Below are positions 7,640 through 15,829 of a DNA stretch of 27,648 nt, one piece after another. The stretch spans positions 1 through 27,648 of the forward strand of contig JAEEPD010000244.1 in assembly GCA_016284575.1 (NCBI GenBank), written 5' to 3'. Position numbers and translations under genes: made by a program. Numbering within the stretch: the stretch's first letter is position 1; each line of letters starts with the position of its first letter. The DNA is from Bacillota bacterium (lineage in GTDB: Bacteria; Bacillota; Clostridia; Peptostreptococcales; Anaerovoracaceae). The notes beneath the pieces are model-generated. The model made no database searches. It was not told the DNA's origin and saw nothing but the letters and a program-made list of their open reading frames with translations.

Positions 7640-9142
7640 CTACCAGTGAAGCTTGGTGAGGTCGGGGGTATAACCGTGATCGGGGACGAAGCCCTTGAGG
7701 TCATCCTTTACACCATATACGCACTTAGGAGTGGATACGGGGATCAGACCGCAGTAATCGTTGAGAACCTTCTGCAGTTCGTGGAAGAGCTGCTCTCTCT
7801 TAGCCGGGTCGATCTCAGCCTTTTCTGCTGCCAGCAGTCTGTCGATCTCTTCTGCCTGGTATACAGCTACACCATTGGACTTGGAGGTGTAGTTGAATAC
7901 GCCGTGATCCGGGTCACCGGAGTTAGCATTGGAGGTCAGGTAGTATACAGGAACACCCTTTTCGGAGGAGGTTACTGTGGAGTCGGAGGAAACAGTGATG
8001 TGGCACTTGATGCCGATCTGCTTCCAGTAATTTGCTACAGCTTCCATGAAGGTCTGGCCGGCGGAACCGGTGAACATTTCGATATCGGTATCCCAATTCC
8101 AGCCTGCTTCGTTCAGCAGTTCCTTAGCCTTTTCGGGGTTGTAATCATAGCTGTATACAGGGATCCAGTAGGGCAGTGAGGAGGAGAAGTGGGACTGCAT
8201 GGTCTCAGCGATACCTCTGTCAACAGCCTGTACGATAGCATCTCTGTCAAGAGCGTAAGCAAGAGCTCTTCTTACTCTTACATCCTGAAGGAACGGATAC
8301 TTGCTTGTCTGGAGTCCTACGAAGTGGCCTTCGAAGGAGTTGGTGGTCTCTACATGTACGCCGTCAGCCTTTTCGATGTTTTCGATGTTTTCTGCGGTGA
8401 TGTACAGTGCCAGGTCGCAGGCGCCGGTCTGGATCTCGATAGCTCTGGAAGCGTCTTCAGATACGAATCTGCAGGTGAACTTGTCTACGAGAGCCTTTTC
8501 CTCTCCCCAGTAATCGGGGTTCTTCTCGAGAACGACCTTGTCGCCGATGGTCCATTCAACAAACTTGAACTTGCCGGAACCCATAGGCTCTCTTGCGAGA
8601 ACATCGTCGCCAACCTTTTCTACATAGGCCTTGGAGAGGATGCAGCCTCTTGCGGAAGCCAGATAGGTAAGTGCAGGCGCAAATGCATTGTAGGTCTTGA
8701 TGTCTACAGTGTACTTGTCCACAGCCTTGCAGTTCTTACCGTCGAAGTACTGAAGGAAGGTCTTGGAACCGGTTGCAGTTTCGCCTCTCTGGATGGAGAA
8801 TACAACGTCGTCTGCAGTCAGATCAGTACCATCGTGGAACTTAACTCCCTCATGAAGCTTGAATCTGATGGTGGTGTCATCCAGGTACTCCCAGCTCTCT
8901 GCCAGAATACCATAGATCTCGCCTTCCTGAGTCTTGCCAACGAGTCTGTCATAGATCATGGGCTCCAGCATGAATGCTGTCAGGTAGGTGTTGTTGTGGG
9001 GGTCCAGATTGGAGGGCTCAGTTCTGGTGACCATTATGATGTCTTTTCTTGCGCCGCCATTGGATCCGCCGCCGCATGCTGCCAGGCCGAGTACCATGGT
9101 CAGGGCCAGAACTACAGCGACAAAACTTTTGATCTTGCTCAT
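7640..9142 (-). CDS. Peptide ABC transporter substrate-binding lipoprotein (SBP family 5)
   Basis: Extracytoplasmic receptor of the peptide importer, 500 residues after start correction. The N-terminus is a lipoprotein signal, with VLGLAAC placing the lipidated Cys at residue 23, followed by a Gly/Ser/Asn linker. The mature domain has family-5 features (EPSNLDPHNNTYLTAFMLEP near the start, then LAESWE and FKLHEGVKFHDGTDLTADDV). The ATG is chosen for its GGAG eight bases upstream and because it puts Lys residues at the signal n-region; the frame runs eight codons further without a better site. It is the first gene of the importer operon, directly behind a TTGACT/TAAAAT promoter. Ligand identity cannot be predicted. 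The operon context of C26 and M20 hydrolases points to peptides or gamma-glutamyl/acyl amino-acid conjugates. Confidence 0.93.
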   Translation of the reverse strand: MSKIKSFVAVVLALTMVLGLAACGGGSNGGARKDIIMVTRTEPSNLDPHNNTYLTAFMLEPMIYDRLVGKTQEGEIYGILAESWEYLDDTTIRFKLHEGVKFHDGTDLTADDVVFSIQRGETATGSKTFLQYFDGKNCKAVDKYTVDIKTYNAFAPALTYLASARGCILSKAYVEKVGDDVLAREPMGSGKFKFVEWTIGDKVVLEKNPDYWGEEKALVDKFTCRFVSEDASRAIEIQTGACDLALYITAENIENIEKADGVHVETTNSFEGHFVGLQTSKYPFLQDVRVRRALAYALDRDAIVQAVDRGIAETMQSHFSSSLPYWIPVYSYDYNPEKAKELLNEAGWNWDTDIEMFTGSAGQTFMEAVANYWKQIGIKCHITVSSDSTVTSSEKGVPVYYLTSNANSGDPDHGVFNYTSKSNGVAVYQAEEIDRLLAAEKAEIDPAKREQLFHELQKVLNDYCGLIPVSTPKCVYGVKDDLKGFVPDHGYTPDLTKLHW

Positions 9143-9205
9143 AAAAATAGCTCCTTTCATGTGCATTGATTGCTGCCGCCTTTTTAGGGAGAGGGGGCTG
9201 AACCC

Positions 9206-9226
9206 TATTGATTTCTTTAATCAATA
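9206..9226. promoter_or_regulatory. Inverted repeat just downstream of the importer promoter (candidate operator)
   Basis: TATTGATT (9206-9213) and AATCAATA (9219-9226) are perfect 8-bp arms around a 5-bp centre. They lie roughly +2 to +22 relative to the predicted transcription start, a place where a repressor would block the promoter. The half-site TATTGATTT recurs next to the -10 box of the second operon (12107-12115). No regulator gene is visible nearby. Confidence 0.4.
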
Positions 9227-9234
9227 CTTATTTA

Positions 9235-9263
9235 ATTTTAGGTATTTTGGGGGCGTTAGTCAA
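9235..9263 (-). promoter_or_regulatory. Promoter of the peptide importer operon
   Basis: On the minus strand TTGACT (9258-9263), a 17-bp spacer and TAAAAT (9235-9240). The predicted start is near 9228, giving a leader of about 85 nt before the lipoprotein ATG. It separates transcription of the importer operon from the S9/fused-C26 unit upstream. Confidence 0.65.
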
Positions 9264-9389
9264 TTGGAAACTGGGATGCCCATCGTTTGCGGGCAATTTC
9301 TCAATCATATTTTTTGATAGTTCCATAAGCCTTGATTTTAAAGGGTATCAGTGAAATTCTTTAACGTGATAAAGTGCGAAACTGTCATG

Positions 9390-9405
9390 TCTATATTAAT
9401 ATAGA
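9390..9405. repeat. 16-bp perfect palindrome in the intergenic region
   Basis: TCTATATTAATATAGA is self-complementary over 16 bp. It sits in the gene-free interval 9264-9462 between the S9 hydrolase and the importer promoter. The same interval holds a hairpin CATTCGC-ttt-GCGAATG (9418-9434) and TGCCC/GGGCA arms near 9277-9296. None is followed by a U-run, so I see no clean terminator. A dyad regulatory site is possible but unproven. Confidence 0.35.
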
Positions 9406-9462
9406 AACACAGCCGTCCATTCGCTTTGCGAATGATAAAATACGCATTCCGAAAGACGTCCG

Positions 9463-10422
9463 CTAAAGGTTTTTATCAAAGAACTCCCATATCTTATTTC
9501 TGATGGCGCGGCCTTCGATGGTGTCGATGCGGTCGAACATGTGGCCGCCGGGAACAGCCTCGAAGATCTCGTACTCGAACTTCTTGTTTTCAGCCTTCAG
9601 AGCCCTTATGAGCTGCTTCACCTCGATCACATTCACGTCCTCGTCGGTGGTGTTGGTGTGGATCAGAAGAGGCGTGTTGTCGAAGCTCTCCACATTCCAG
9701 GCAGGAGACCGGCGCAGGTACTCCTGCAGGTTCTCCCAGGGGTACTTGCCCAGGTGGTAATCCGCGGCGTACATGTTGTTGTATTTAGCCTGATGGTAGC
9801 CCAGACGGGTGATGATGTCAGACACGGGAACGCCTGCGAAGGCTGCCTTGTAGACACCTGGGTGACGGAAGAGGCTGAGCAGCGTTATCATGCCGCCGTG
9901 GGACCAGCCCATGATGCCCACCCTTTTCGGATCCAGGAAGGAGAAGCTGGCCAGAGCCCAGTCCTTGGCTGCGGTCACATCCTCCACCTCCTCCCCGCCG
10001 TAGTCTATCAGCTTGTAGGTAAGGGCGCCGTAGCCGGTGCTGCCTCTGTAGTCAGGGGCGATGACGGTGATTCCCCTATCCACCAGCTCCTCCACGATGT
10101 GGGCGAAGGCCGATGAATTGAAGTTTGCGTGGATGCCGCCGTGGATCAGCAGCATGGAGGGAGCCTTCTTCCTTTTGCTCTTGTCCAAAGTCCTGGGCAC
10201 AAAGGTGTACACGCTGAATATCACGGGATTGCCCTTATCAAGGTCGCTCTGAGCCAGGGTGTTGGCAGGAGCGGGTCCGGTGATGCGGCTTATGTCCACC
10301 TCAGCCTTGCCGCCCAGCCTCTGGAACCAGAGGCTGTCGTCTGCGGTCTTTTTTATCATTTCCAGCTGGAACTGATCGGGACTGGGAGCCCAGTCCTTGT
10401 CCAGGTTCTTTTCGTCTGCCAT
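9463..10422 (-). CDS. S9-family (prolyl oligopeptidase type) alpha/beta hydrolase, catalytic domain only
   Basis: A 319-residue soluble serine hydrolase of the dipeptidyl/acylaminoacyl-peptidase group. Visible landmarks are the oxyanion region LLIHGGIHANF, the APDYRGSTGYG motif, the nucleophile elbow GWSHGG (Ser), the Asp in TNTTDEDV and the catalytic His in PGGHMFD. The beta-propeller gating domain of full-length S9 peptidases is absent; only about 100 residues precede the catalytic core, so larger substrates may be accepted or it may act as an esterase. No signal peptide, so cytosolic. It follows the fused C26 gene by 15 bases with AAAGGA upstream of its ATG and must be co-transcribed with it. 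I infer a role in degrading peptides delivered by the neighbouring importer. Confidence 0.85.
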   Translation of the reverse strand: MADEKNLDKDWAPSPDQFQLEMIKKTADDSLWFQRLGGKAEVDISRITGPAPANTLAQSDLDKGNPVIFSVYTFVPRTLDKSKRKKAPSMLLIHGGIHANFNSSAFAHIVEELVDRGITVIAPDYRGSTGYGALTYKLIDYGGEEVEDVTAAKDWALASFSFLDPKRVGIMGWSHGGMITLLSLFRHPGVYKAAFAGVPVSDIITRLGYHQAKYNNMYAADYHLGKYPWENLQEYLRRSPAWNVESFDNTPLLIHTNTTDEDVNVIEVKQLIRALKAENKKFEYEIFEAVPGGHMFDRIDTIEGRAIRNKIWEFFDKNL

Positions 10423-10437
10423 AGCGGTTCCTTTCTT

Positions 10438-12075
10438 TTATAGTACGCTGGGTTCTTTGCCTTCCCTGACCTTGATGCACTCCTCGATGAAGGCCCTGAT
10501 CAGCTTATCGCCGTCTGCGCCCTCGGCGGGGAATACATTGTCTCCCCTCATGCGCTCAGGGTGGAACTGGAATCCGTAAACGGGATAGCCCTTCACCTCC
10601 ACAGCCTCCACCACGCCATCCGCGGTGCGGGCAGTTATGATGATGTCCTCACCTATCCTGCTCTCGTCAGCGGAGAAATTGTGGTAGCTGTTGGTGACGG
10701 GCTCATCGCCCCAGACCCTGTTGATGAAGGAGCCGGGCTCGGTCTTTATGGGGTGAGCCGTGAGGGTGTGACTGGTCTTGTAGTTCTTATACACCGAAAG
10801 CTGCAGGCTGCCGCCCTGCACGCAGTTCACCTTCTGGCCGCCGTCGCAGATGCCGAAGACCGGTTTTCTCAGCGCCTTGAACTCCTTGTACAGCTCGTCC
10901 TCCATGGATTCCTTGCGGGCGTGGCTTTCGATGGTGTAGTTTTCGTTCTTGTGGGGCAGCGGGCTGTAGCCCATGCCGCCGGGGAAGACCAGGCCGTCTC
11001 CCAGCTGTGCGTAGGTCTTGGCTTCCTTTATATCCAGGGGCACCAGAGGAATGGACTTGTTGGCGTAGAAGGCCCACTCGTAAGCCTTGGTGAGCATCAT
11101 TGCCTGGGTGCTGAAATGGTGGTCCAGGCAGGCGCCCCAGGCGATGAACATGATGGGCTCCTCCGCCGCATCCTTAAAGGCCTTTACAGCGTCATCCTTC
11201 TTCTTGGCCTCCTTCTTGCAGAGCTTGCCGAAGTAGTTGAACAGGGCATTGTCCTTGGGACGGGGCGCGTCCTTATCCGTGGGAACGCCGGGAAGGGGCT
11301 CCATGCGGGTCTTGCCGTACTCCAGGTATTCCTTCATGCGCTCGGGAGCCACCTTGATATCGCCTCTCATCTGGCGGTTGAACTCATAGAGATATTCGTC
11401 GTCGGTGCCCCAGGTCTCGGCATTCCACTGAACGCCGAACACGGGCAGCTTCTTATGACAGATGGCTTCAACCAGCTGCTTTTTGCCGCCGTCCGAGCAG
11501 AGATTCTCGGACCAGGCCACAGCCTCCAGACCCTCGCCCAGAGTCTTGATGCCCTGATGGTTATAGCTTTTAACCTTGGCTTTAGGACCGATGATGGAGC
11601 CCAGCTTGCTCTTTTCGTCGGTCTCGATCTTATAGCTTGCGCCTACGGGGTGTATCATGCCGCCGTCCTCCGCCAGGTCCGCGTAGAGGGTGCCGCCCAG
11701 CACCACATTTATGATGTGCATGCCGCGACCAATGCCAAACACGGGCTTTCCGGCGTCGATAAAGGCCTTGCAGAGGGGGATCTCGAAGGAATCGCGGGTG
11801 TAATTGATGTTGTACTGATACCAGGAGAGGCCGCTGAAGCGGTCAGTGACTATCTCTCCGTAGCGGGCGGGGTTGATGTCCCAGCTGCCGTCGGTAAGAA
11901 GAAGGCCGTCCGCCATCTTGGCGTGCTTTTCGTAAAGCCTTGCCTCCGTTGGCATCACGGGCAGCATGCCGGCTCCCGCCAGGGCCATGGAATAGCTTCT
12001 CTTCTGGAGATAATAAGGCCGTCCGGTCTCCTTATCCAGAACTTCATCGGGTGTTACAAATACTACTGGCTTCAT
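10438..12075 (-). CDS. Tandem fused C26/PuuD-like protein: inactive N-terminal half plus active C-terminal half
   Basis: A 545-residue fusion of two class I glutamine-amidotransferase-like domains. The N-domain (about 1-285) aligns throughout with the separate protein at 2840-3688 (start KP-TPD, RP-YL-KRSY, PVFGIGRGM, tail PTDKD...DNALFNYF). It carries Gly116 where Cys belongs, and also Asn218-Ala in place of the HP of the WHPE motif, so it has lost two of the three triad residues. A Lys/Asp-rich linker (about 288-305) leads to the C-domain (306-545), homologous to the protein at 2102-2836, with Cys410 in GICDGG and His505/Glu507 in QFHPER intact. It is the first gene of its unit, behind a good promoter and AAAGGAGA. 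The gene shows that the split pair elsewhere is a real functional pair. Substrate unknown; gamma-glutamyl amides are the family expectation. Confidence 0.88.
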   Translation of the reverse strand: MKPVVFVTPDEVLDKETGRPYYLQKRSYSMALAGAGMLPVMPTEARLYEKHAKMADGLLLTDGSWDINPARYGEIVTDRFSGLSWYQYNINYTRDSFEIPLCKAFIDAGKPVFGIGRGMHIINVVLGGTLYADLAEDGGMIHPVGASYKIETDEKSKLGSIIGPKAKVKSYNHQGIKTLGEGLEAVAWSENLCSDGGKKQLVEAICHKKLPVFGVQWNAETWGTDDEYLYEFNRQMRGDIKVAPERMKEYLEYGKTRMEPLPGVPTDKDAPRPKDNALFNYFGKLCKKEAKKKDDAVKAFKDAAEEPIMFIAWGACLDHHFSTQAMMLTKAYEWAFYANKSIPLVPLDIKEAKTYAQLGDGLVFPGGMGYSPLPHKNENYTIESHARKESMEDELYKEFKALRKPVFGICDGGQKVNCVQGGSLQLSVYKNYKTSHTLTAHPIKTEPGSFINRVWGDEPVTNSYHNFSADESRIGEDIIITARTADGVVEAVEVKGYPVYGFQFHPERMRGDNVFPAEGADGDKLIRAFIEECIKVREGKEPSVL

Positions 12076-12116
12076 AAGAATATCTCCTTTCAGCTGCGCA
12101 GATCATTATTGATTTA

Positions 12117-12145
12117 ATTGTAATTGCGCAAAGGGTCTCAGTCAA
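12117..12145 (-). promoter_or_regulatory. Promoter of the fused-C26/S9 hydrolase unit
   Basis: On the minus strand TTGACT (12140-12145), 17-bp spacer, TACAAT (12117-12122). The predicted start is near 12110. The half-site TATTGATTT (12107-12115) overlaps the start region and matches the arm of the inverted repeat at the importer promoter, which hints at shared control. Confidence 0.65.
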
Positions 12146-12170
12146 CCGAAAGCTTTATCGCTTTAAAGCA

Positions 12171-12198
12171 AAAAGAGGACGGAAACCCGTCCTCTTTT
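12171..12198 (-). terminator. Terminator of the fbp / CoA-transferase unit
   Basis: AAAAGAGGACGG (12171-12182) and CCGTCCTCTTTT (12187-12198) form a 12-bp stem with a 4-base loop. The minus strand ends in CTCTTTTTGCTTT, a good U-tract; the plus side also ends in TTTTAT, so it may work in both directions. Confidence 0.8.
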
Positions 12199-12257
12199 AT
12201 GATTATATGCTTTTCGTGCCATTCGGCATCGTGCAGAGCTGAAGCCTCTTCCCTGCC

Positions 12258-13694
12258 CTATCTTGCCAGTGCGTGGAAGGCCTTGGCCTTGGCTCTGGAT
12301 TCGGCTACGAATTCGCGGAGCTCAGCCTTGAACTTGGGGTGAGCGCACTTTTCGATCAGCAGGTCAGCCCTCTCGTAGGCAGTCAGGCCGCGGAGGTCTG
12401 CCAGACCCTGCTCTGTAACGATTATCTGGGTGTCGTGCTCGGTGTGGTCCACATGGCTCACGTGGGGCACCAGGCAGCTCAGAGTGCCTGCCTTTGCAGT
12501 GGAAGCAGTGGTAAAGATGGAAAGTCCGGAGCCTCTTGCAAAGTCGCCGCTGCCGCCAAGGCCATTCATCAGGCTTGTGCCGCCCACGTGAGTGGAGTTC
12601 ACGTTGCCCTCAAGGTCGAACTCGATGGCGGTATTCATGGCGATGACGCCAAGGCGCTTGATGACCTCAGGCGCATTGGAGATCTCCTGGGGTCTGAGGA
12701 CCAGTCTGCCCTGATAATCGCCGAGCCTTGCGTAGATGCCGTCTCTGATGCTGGGGGACAGGGTCATGGAGGTGGCAGAAGCGCTCAGCACCTTGCCTGC
12801 GTCCATAAGATCGAACACAGCATCCTGAGCGACCTCGGTGTAAACAGTCAGATTCTCCAGATTGGACTTGGCCAGCTGGGACAGCACTGCATTTGCAACG
12901 CCGCCTACGCCGCTCTGAAGAGGAGGCAGCGGATTGGGCAGTCTGCCCGCAGCGATCTCTGCGTTGAAGAAGTTCACGATATGCTCTGCGATGGCGATCA
13001 TGTCATCGTCGGGAGCCTTCAGCTCAGCGTTCATGTTCTCGTCAGCGGTGCGGATAACAGCCACGATCTTGTCCGGGTCGCACTTTACGTAGGGGGTACC
13101 TACCCTCTGGCCGGGGCTGGTGATCATTATGGGCTGAGTGTTGGGAGCCAGGTCCAGATCGATAATGTCGTGGAGACCCTCCACTGCAGCGGGGACCTTC
13201 TCGTTAACCTCGAGAATGATCCTGTCTGCGCATCTTACCAGTGTGGGGATGATGCCTACAGCACAGGGACAGATAAGGGAACCGTCCTCGGTGACACCTG
13301 CCACCTCGATAACAGCCAAGTCAACCTTGCCGAAGTATCCGGCCTTCATCCAGTATGCGATCTGGGACAGATGCATGTCCACGAACTGGATCTCGCCTCT
13401 GTTGATTGCAGCTCTCATGTCCTTGTTGGACTGGAAGCCGTAGCGCCTGGAAACGATGCCGGCCCTTGCCATAACGCCGTCGGACTGGTCGCCCATGCTG
13501 GCGCCGCAGATGACGGTGATCTTAAGATCCTCACCTGCTTCCTTTCTCTTAGCCAGCTCTCCGGGAATGACCTTGGGATAGCCGATTCCTGTGAATCCAC
13601 TCATGCCGACTGTCATGCCGTTCTTGATGAAGGATGCGGCCGCCTCCGGGGTGGTCAGCTTCTGTCTGATGATCTCGCTGCGAATGCGTTCCAT
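12258..13694 (-). CDS. Acetyl-CoA hydrolase / CoA-transferase family protein (Cat1/AarC-like)
   Basis: A 478-residue cytosolic class I CoA-transferase of the acetyl-CoA hydrolase/succinyl-CoA:acetate (Cat1, AarC) group, which moves CoA between short-chain acids and supports fermentation of amino acids or acids to acetate, propionate or butyrate. Motifs include GMSGFTGIGYPK near the N-terminus, GVGGVANAVL (262-271), YTEV with Glu287 as the likely catalytic glutamate by comparison with AarC, and NSTHVGG...GLGGSGDFARG toward the C-terminus. It is slightly shorter than the usual ~500 residues but has all core motifs. It follows fbp by 42 bases on the same strand with AAAGGAGA before the ATG, so the two are probably co-transcribed. 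The acyl acceptor cannot be decided from sequence. Confidence 0.88.
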   Translation of the reverse strand: MERIRSEIIRQKLTTPEAAASFIKNGMTVGMSGFTGIGYPKVIPGELAKRKEAGEDLKITVICGASMGDQSDGVMARAGIVSRRYGFQSNKDMRAAINRGEIQFVDMHLSQIAYWMKAGYFGKVDLAVIEVAGVTEDGSLICPCAVGIIPTLVRCADRIILEVNEKVPAAVEGLHDIIDLDLAPNTQPIMITSPGQRVGTPYVKCDPDKIVAVIRTADENMNAELKAPDDDMIAIAEHIVNFFNAEIAAGRLPNPLPPLQSGVGGVANAVLSQLAKSNLENLTVYTEVAQDAVFDLMDAGKVLSASATSMTLSPSIRDGIYARLGDYQGRLVLRPQEISNAPEVIKRLGVIAMNTAIEFDLEGNVNSTHVGGTSLMNGLGGSGDFARGSGLSIFTTASTAKAGTLSCLVPHVSHVDHTEHDTQIIVTEQGLADLRGLTAYERADLLIEKCAHPKFKAELREFVAESRAKAKAFHALAR

Positions 13695-13736
13695 AAAAAA
13701 CTCTCCTTTATAACATATCGCTTGTCGCTTGAAATA

Positions 13737-15698
13737 TTATCTTGTTTCGCTGATGATACCGCGCCTGTAGGCCTCCAGCAGCACCTTCAGACCCTCGATC
13801 TGGTCCTTCAGCAGCTGGCCGTCGTCGGTATCCTTATTCAGTATACGCTTCCTGATGTCTTCCTTCGCCACTTGTGTGGAGTGGATGTCCAGCTCCTGGG
13901 CGATGGCCTTTTCCTTGCTCTCGAAGGGTTCGTGGGCGGTAAGCACAAAGCCCCAGGAATTCTGCACCAGGGTGTAGCCCGCGATGCCTGTGGTCTTCTG
14001 GTAAGCCTTTGCGAAGCCGCCGTCGATGACGATGGCTCTGCCTCCGGCGTGCATGGGATTTCTGCCCTTCTTTACAGGCATGTGGCCGTTGACGATAACG
14101 CCCTCCTCCACATTGCAGCCGAACTCCGCCAGCACCTTCTCTATGATCTTGATGTCGTCCATCAGCTTGTAGTAGGGGTTCTTGTCCTCCACCCAGGTGG
14201 ACTCGTCGTCGATGAAGAGGCGTTCGAAGGTGGTCATCTTCTTCTTGCCGAACAGCGGGCTCTTGTAGCCGCACCACAGATACCAGCAGATGTCGATGCC
14301 GCGCTGCTTGTCGGGATCGTCGGGATCGCCGAAATAGCCCTTGCGCACCAGAGCGTCAACATAATCGAACCATTCCTTGCCCTTCTTGGGGCCGTCCTTG
14401 GTATTGATAAGGTCGAACTCGCCGTCCTCGGAAAGGGGAATGCAACCGTGGTACAGCAGATTGCCGTTGACCTTCTTGTAGAGGCTGCCCTTGTCGAAGA
14501 GGAAGCGGATGTCCTCCTGCAGAGGCTTGCTCTCCAGGAAGGCCTGCTGCAGACGCTTCATTACCGCGGACTCCTCCTTGGTGAGCTTGAATGGGTTCTT
14601 CGGGTCCACTGTGGGGAAGAAGCGGTTGTTCAGAGGATAGCGCTTGCCGTAGCACTCCACGGTCCAGTCGTTGAAATCAATGTTTCCGATGAGGGTGGAA
14701 TCGTCCATCTCGTAGTAGGGATGAGCCTGGACCAGCTGAGCCTCCAGCTTGAACTGTATCACAGAGATGGCCTTACCTACGCGGCGCAGGTTCTCAAGAT
14801 CGGTCTCGGTCATAGCATCGGCTATGGAGCTGTTGGCCTTGAAGTCCATGCAGGGATCTGAGCCGTAGACCTTGGCTGCGAATGTGAGCAGCGGTCTTAA
14901 GGAGATGCCGTAGCCCACCTCCAGGGTGTGCAGGTTGTCGTAGCGGGTGCAGATCCTGATGACGTTGGCTATGCAGGCCAGATTGCCTGCCGCCGCACCC
15001 ATCCAGAGGATGTCGTGGTTGCCCCACTGAATGTCCACATTGCCGTAATCCTTGAGCATGTCCATGCAGACGTCGCCGCCGGGACCTCTGTCGAAGATGT
15101 CGCCCAGAATGTGGAGCTTGAATACTGAGAGCTTGGAAATAAGATGGCACATATCAGTTATGAACTGATCTGCAGCGCCGACCTCAATGATGGCGTCGAT
15201 GATGTGCTTTTTGTGATCGGCTCTTTCAAGAGCCATGTCGCCTGCGCCGTAGAGGAATTCGTCCAGAATGTAGGCATATTCCTTGGTGAAGCGCTTGCGG
15301 ACGTAGGATCTGGAATACTTGAAGGACACGCGCTCCAGGAGCTTCAGCAGCTTGTAGAGGGTGCTGCGGTAGAAGCCCTCCAGGTCCTCGGTCTTTGACT
15401 TGAGTATCTCCAGCTTTTCCTCGGGATAATAGACCAGGGTGGCCAGAGAACGCCTTTCGGGAGCGGTCAGCTCCGGAAAAAGCTCATCGATACGCAGCTT
15501 TATGGTACCGGAGGCATTGCGCAGGATGTGCTCGAAGGCCTCGGATTCGCCGTGGATATCGCTGAAGAAATGCTCTGTTCCCTTTGGCAGATTAAGAATA
15601 GAATTGAGATTGATGATCTCCGCCTGAGCCGCTTTGGCGGTGGGGAAATCCTTAGCTAAAAGTCTTAAGTATTTGATGTCGGTGTCTTTTATTTCCAT
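13737..15698 (-). CDS. fbp: Fructose-1,6-bisphosphatase, class III (Firmicutes type)
   Basis: Catalyses fructose 1,6-bisphosphate to fructose 6-phosphate plus phosphate, the committed gluconeogenic step. The 653-residue length is typical of class III enzymes. The metallophosphoesterase motifs are FSDIHGE (Asp47, His49), LGDIFDRGPGG (Asp200, Asp203) and WGNHD (226-229), with NGHMPV and IDGGFAKAYQ in the C-terminal half. The ATG is preceded by AAGGAGA at good spacing. It is transcribed divergently from the EPSP-synthase gene with overlapping promoters and is followed by the CoA-transferase gene. This fits an organism that grows on amino acids and must make sugars. Confidence 0.96.
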   Translation of the reverse strand: MEIKDTDIKYLRLLAKDFPTAKAAQAEIINLNSILNLPKGTEHFFSDIHGESEAFEHILRNASGTIKLRIDELFPELTAPERRSLATLVYYPEEKLEILKSKTEDLEGFYRSTLYKLLKLLERVSFKYSRSYVRKRFTKEYAYILDEFLYGAGDMALERADHKKHIIDAIIEVGAADQFITDMCHLISKLSVFKLHILGDIFDRGPGGDVCMDMLKDYGNVDIQWGNHDILWMGAAAGNLACIANVIRICTRYDNLHTLEVGYGISLRPLLTFAAKVYGSDPCMDFKANSSIADAMTETDLENLRRVGKAISVIQFKLEAQLVQAHPYYEMDDSTLIGNIDFNDWTVECYGKRYPLNNRFFPTVDPKNPFKLTKEESAVMKRLQQAFLESKPLQEDIRFLFDKGSLYKKVNGNLLYHGCIPLSEDGEFDLINTKDGPKKGKEWFDYVDALVRKGYFGDPDDPDKQRGIDICWYLWCGYKSPLFGKKKMTTFERLFIDDESTWVEDKNPYYKLMDDIKIIEKVLAEFGCNVEEGVIVNGHMPVKKGRNPMHAGGRAIVIDGGFAKAYQKTTGIAGYTLVQNSWGFVLTAHEPFESKEKAIAQELDIHSTQVAKEDIRKRILNKDTDDGQLLKDQIEGLKVLLEAYRRGIISETR

Positions 15699-15729
15699 AA
15701 GAATCTCCTTTTCTTATCTCAGTATCAAG

Positions 15730-15759
15730 AGTATATCATAAGGATGTTTGACGGCGCAA
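15730..15759 (-). promoter_or_regulatory. Candidate promoter of fbp
   Basis: Minus strand TTGCGC (15754-15759), 18-bp spacer, TATACT (15730-15735). It overlaps the -35 region of the divergent promoter, so the two polymerases would compete for the same DNA. Confidence 0.45.
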
Positions 15760-15776
15760 TTTTAATTATGTATAAT
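15748..15776 (+). promoter_or_regulatory. Promoter of the EPSP-synthase-like gene
   Basis: TTGACG (15748-15753), 17-bp spacer, perfect TATAAT (15771-15776). The predicted start is near 15783, giving a 47-nt leader. No clear Shine-Dalgarno sequence precedes the ATG at 15830, unlike the other genes here. Confidence 0.7.
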
Positions 15777-15799
15777 ATGTTTCGCCATTGAATATAACA

Positions 15800-15812
15800 G
15801 CGGTCAGACCGC
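15800..15812. promoter_or_regulatory. 13-bp palindrome in the 5' leader of the EPSP-synthase-like gene
   Basis: GCGGTCAGACCGC is a 6+1+6 perfect dyad about 18-30 bases after the predicted transcription start. It could be an operator. The one-base spacer is too tight for an RNA hairpin without opening inner pairs. Confidence 0.35.
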
Positions 15813-15829
15813 CTGAAATATAAAATAAT

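Noticed and set aside
10561..12117. 518-codon plus-strand frame antisense to the fused C26 gene
   Set aside because: No family motifs, and it exists only opposite a strongly supported gene. The same applies to the long plus-strand frames over 2234-3268, 3635-4642 and 8189-9169.
12273..14861. 862-codon open frame on the plus strand
   Set aside because: It lies antisense to the CoA-transferase gene and fbp, both of which have full family motifs and ribosome binding sites. The frame is a by-product of codon bias.
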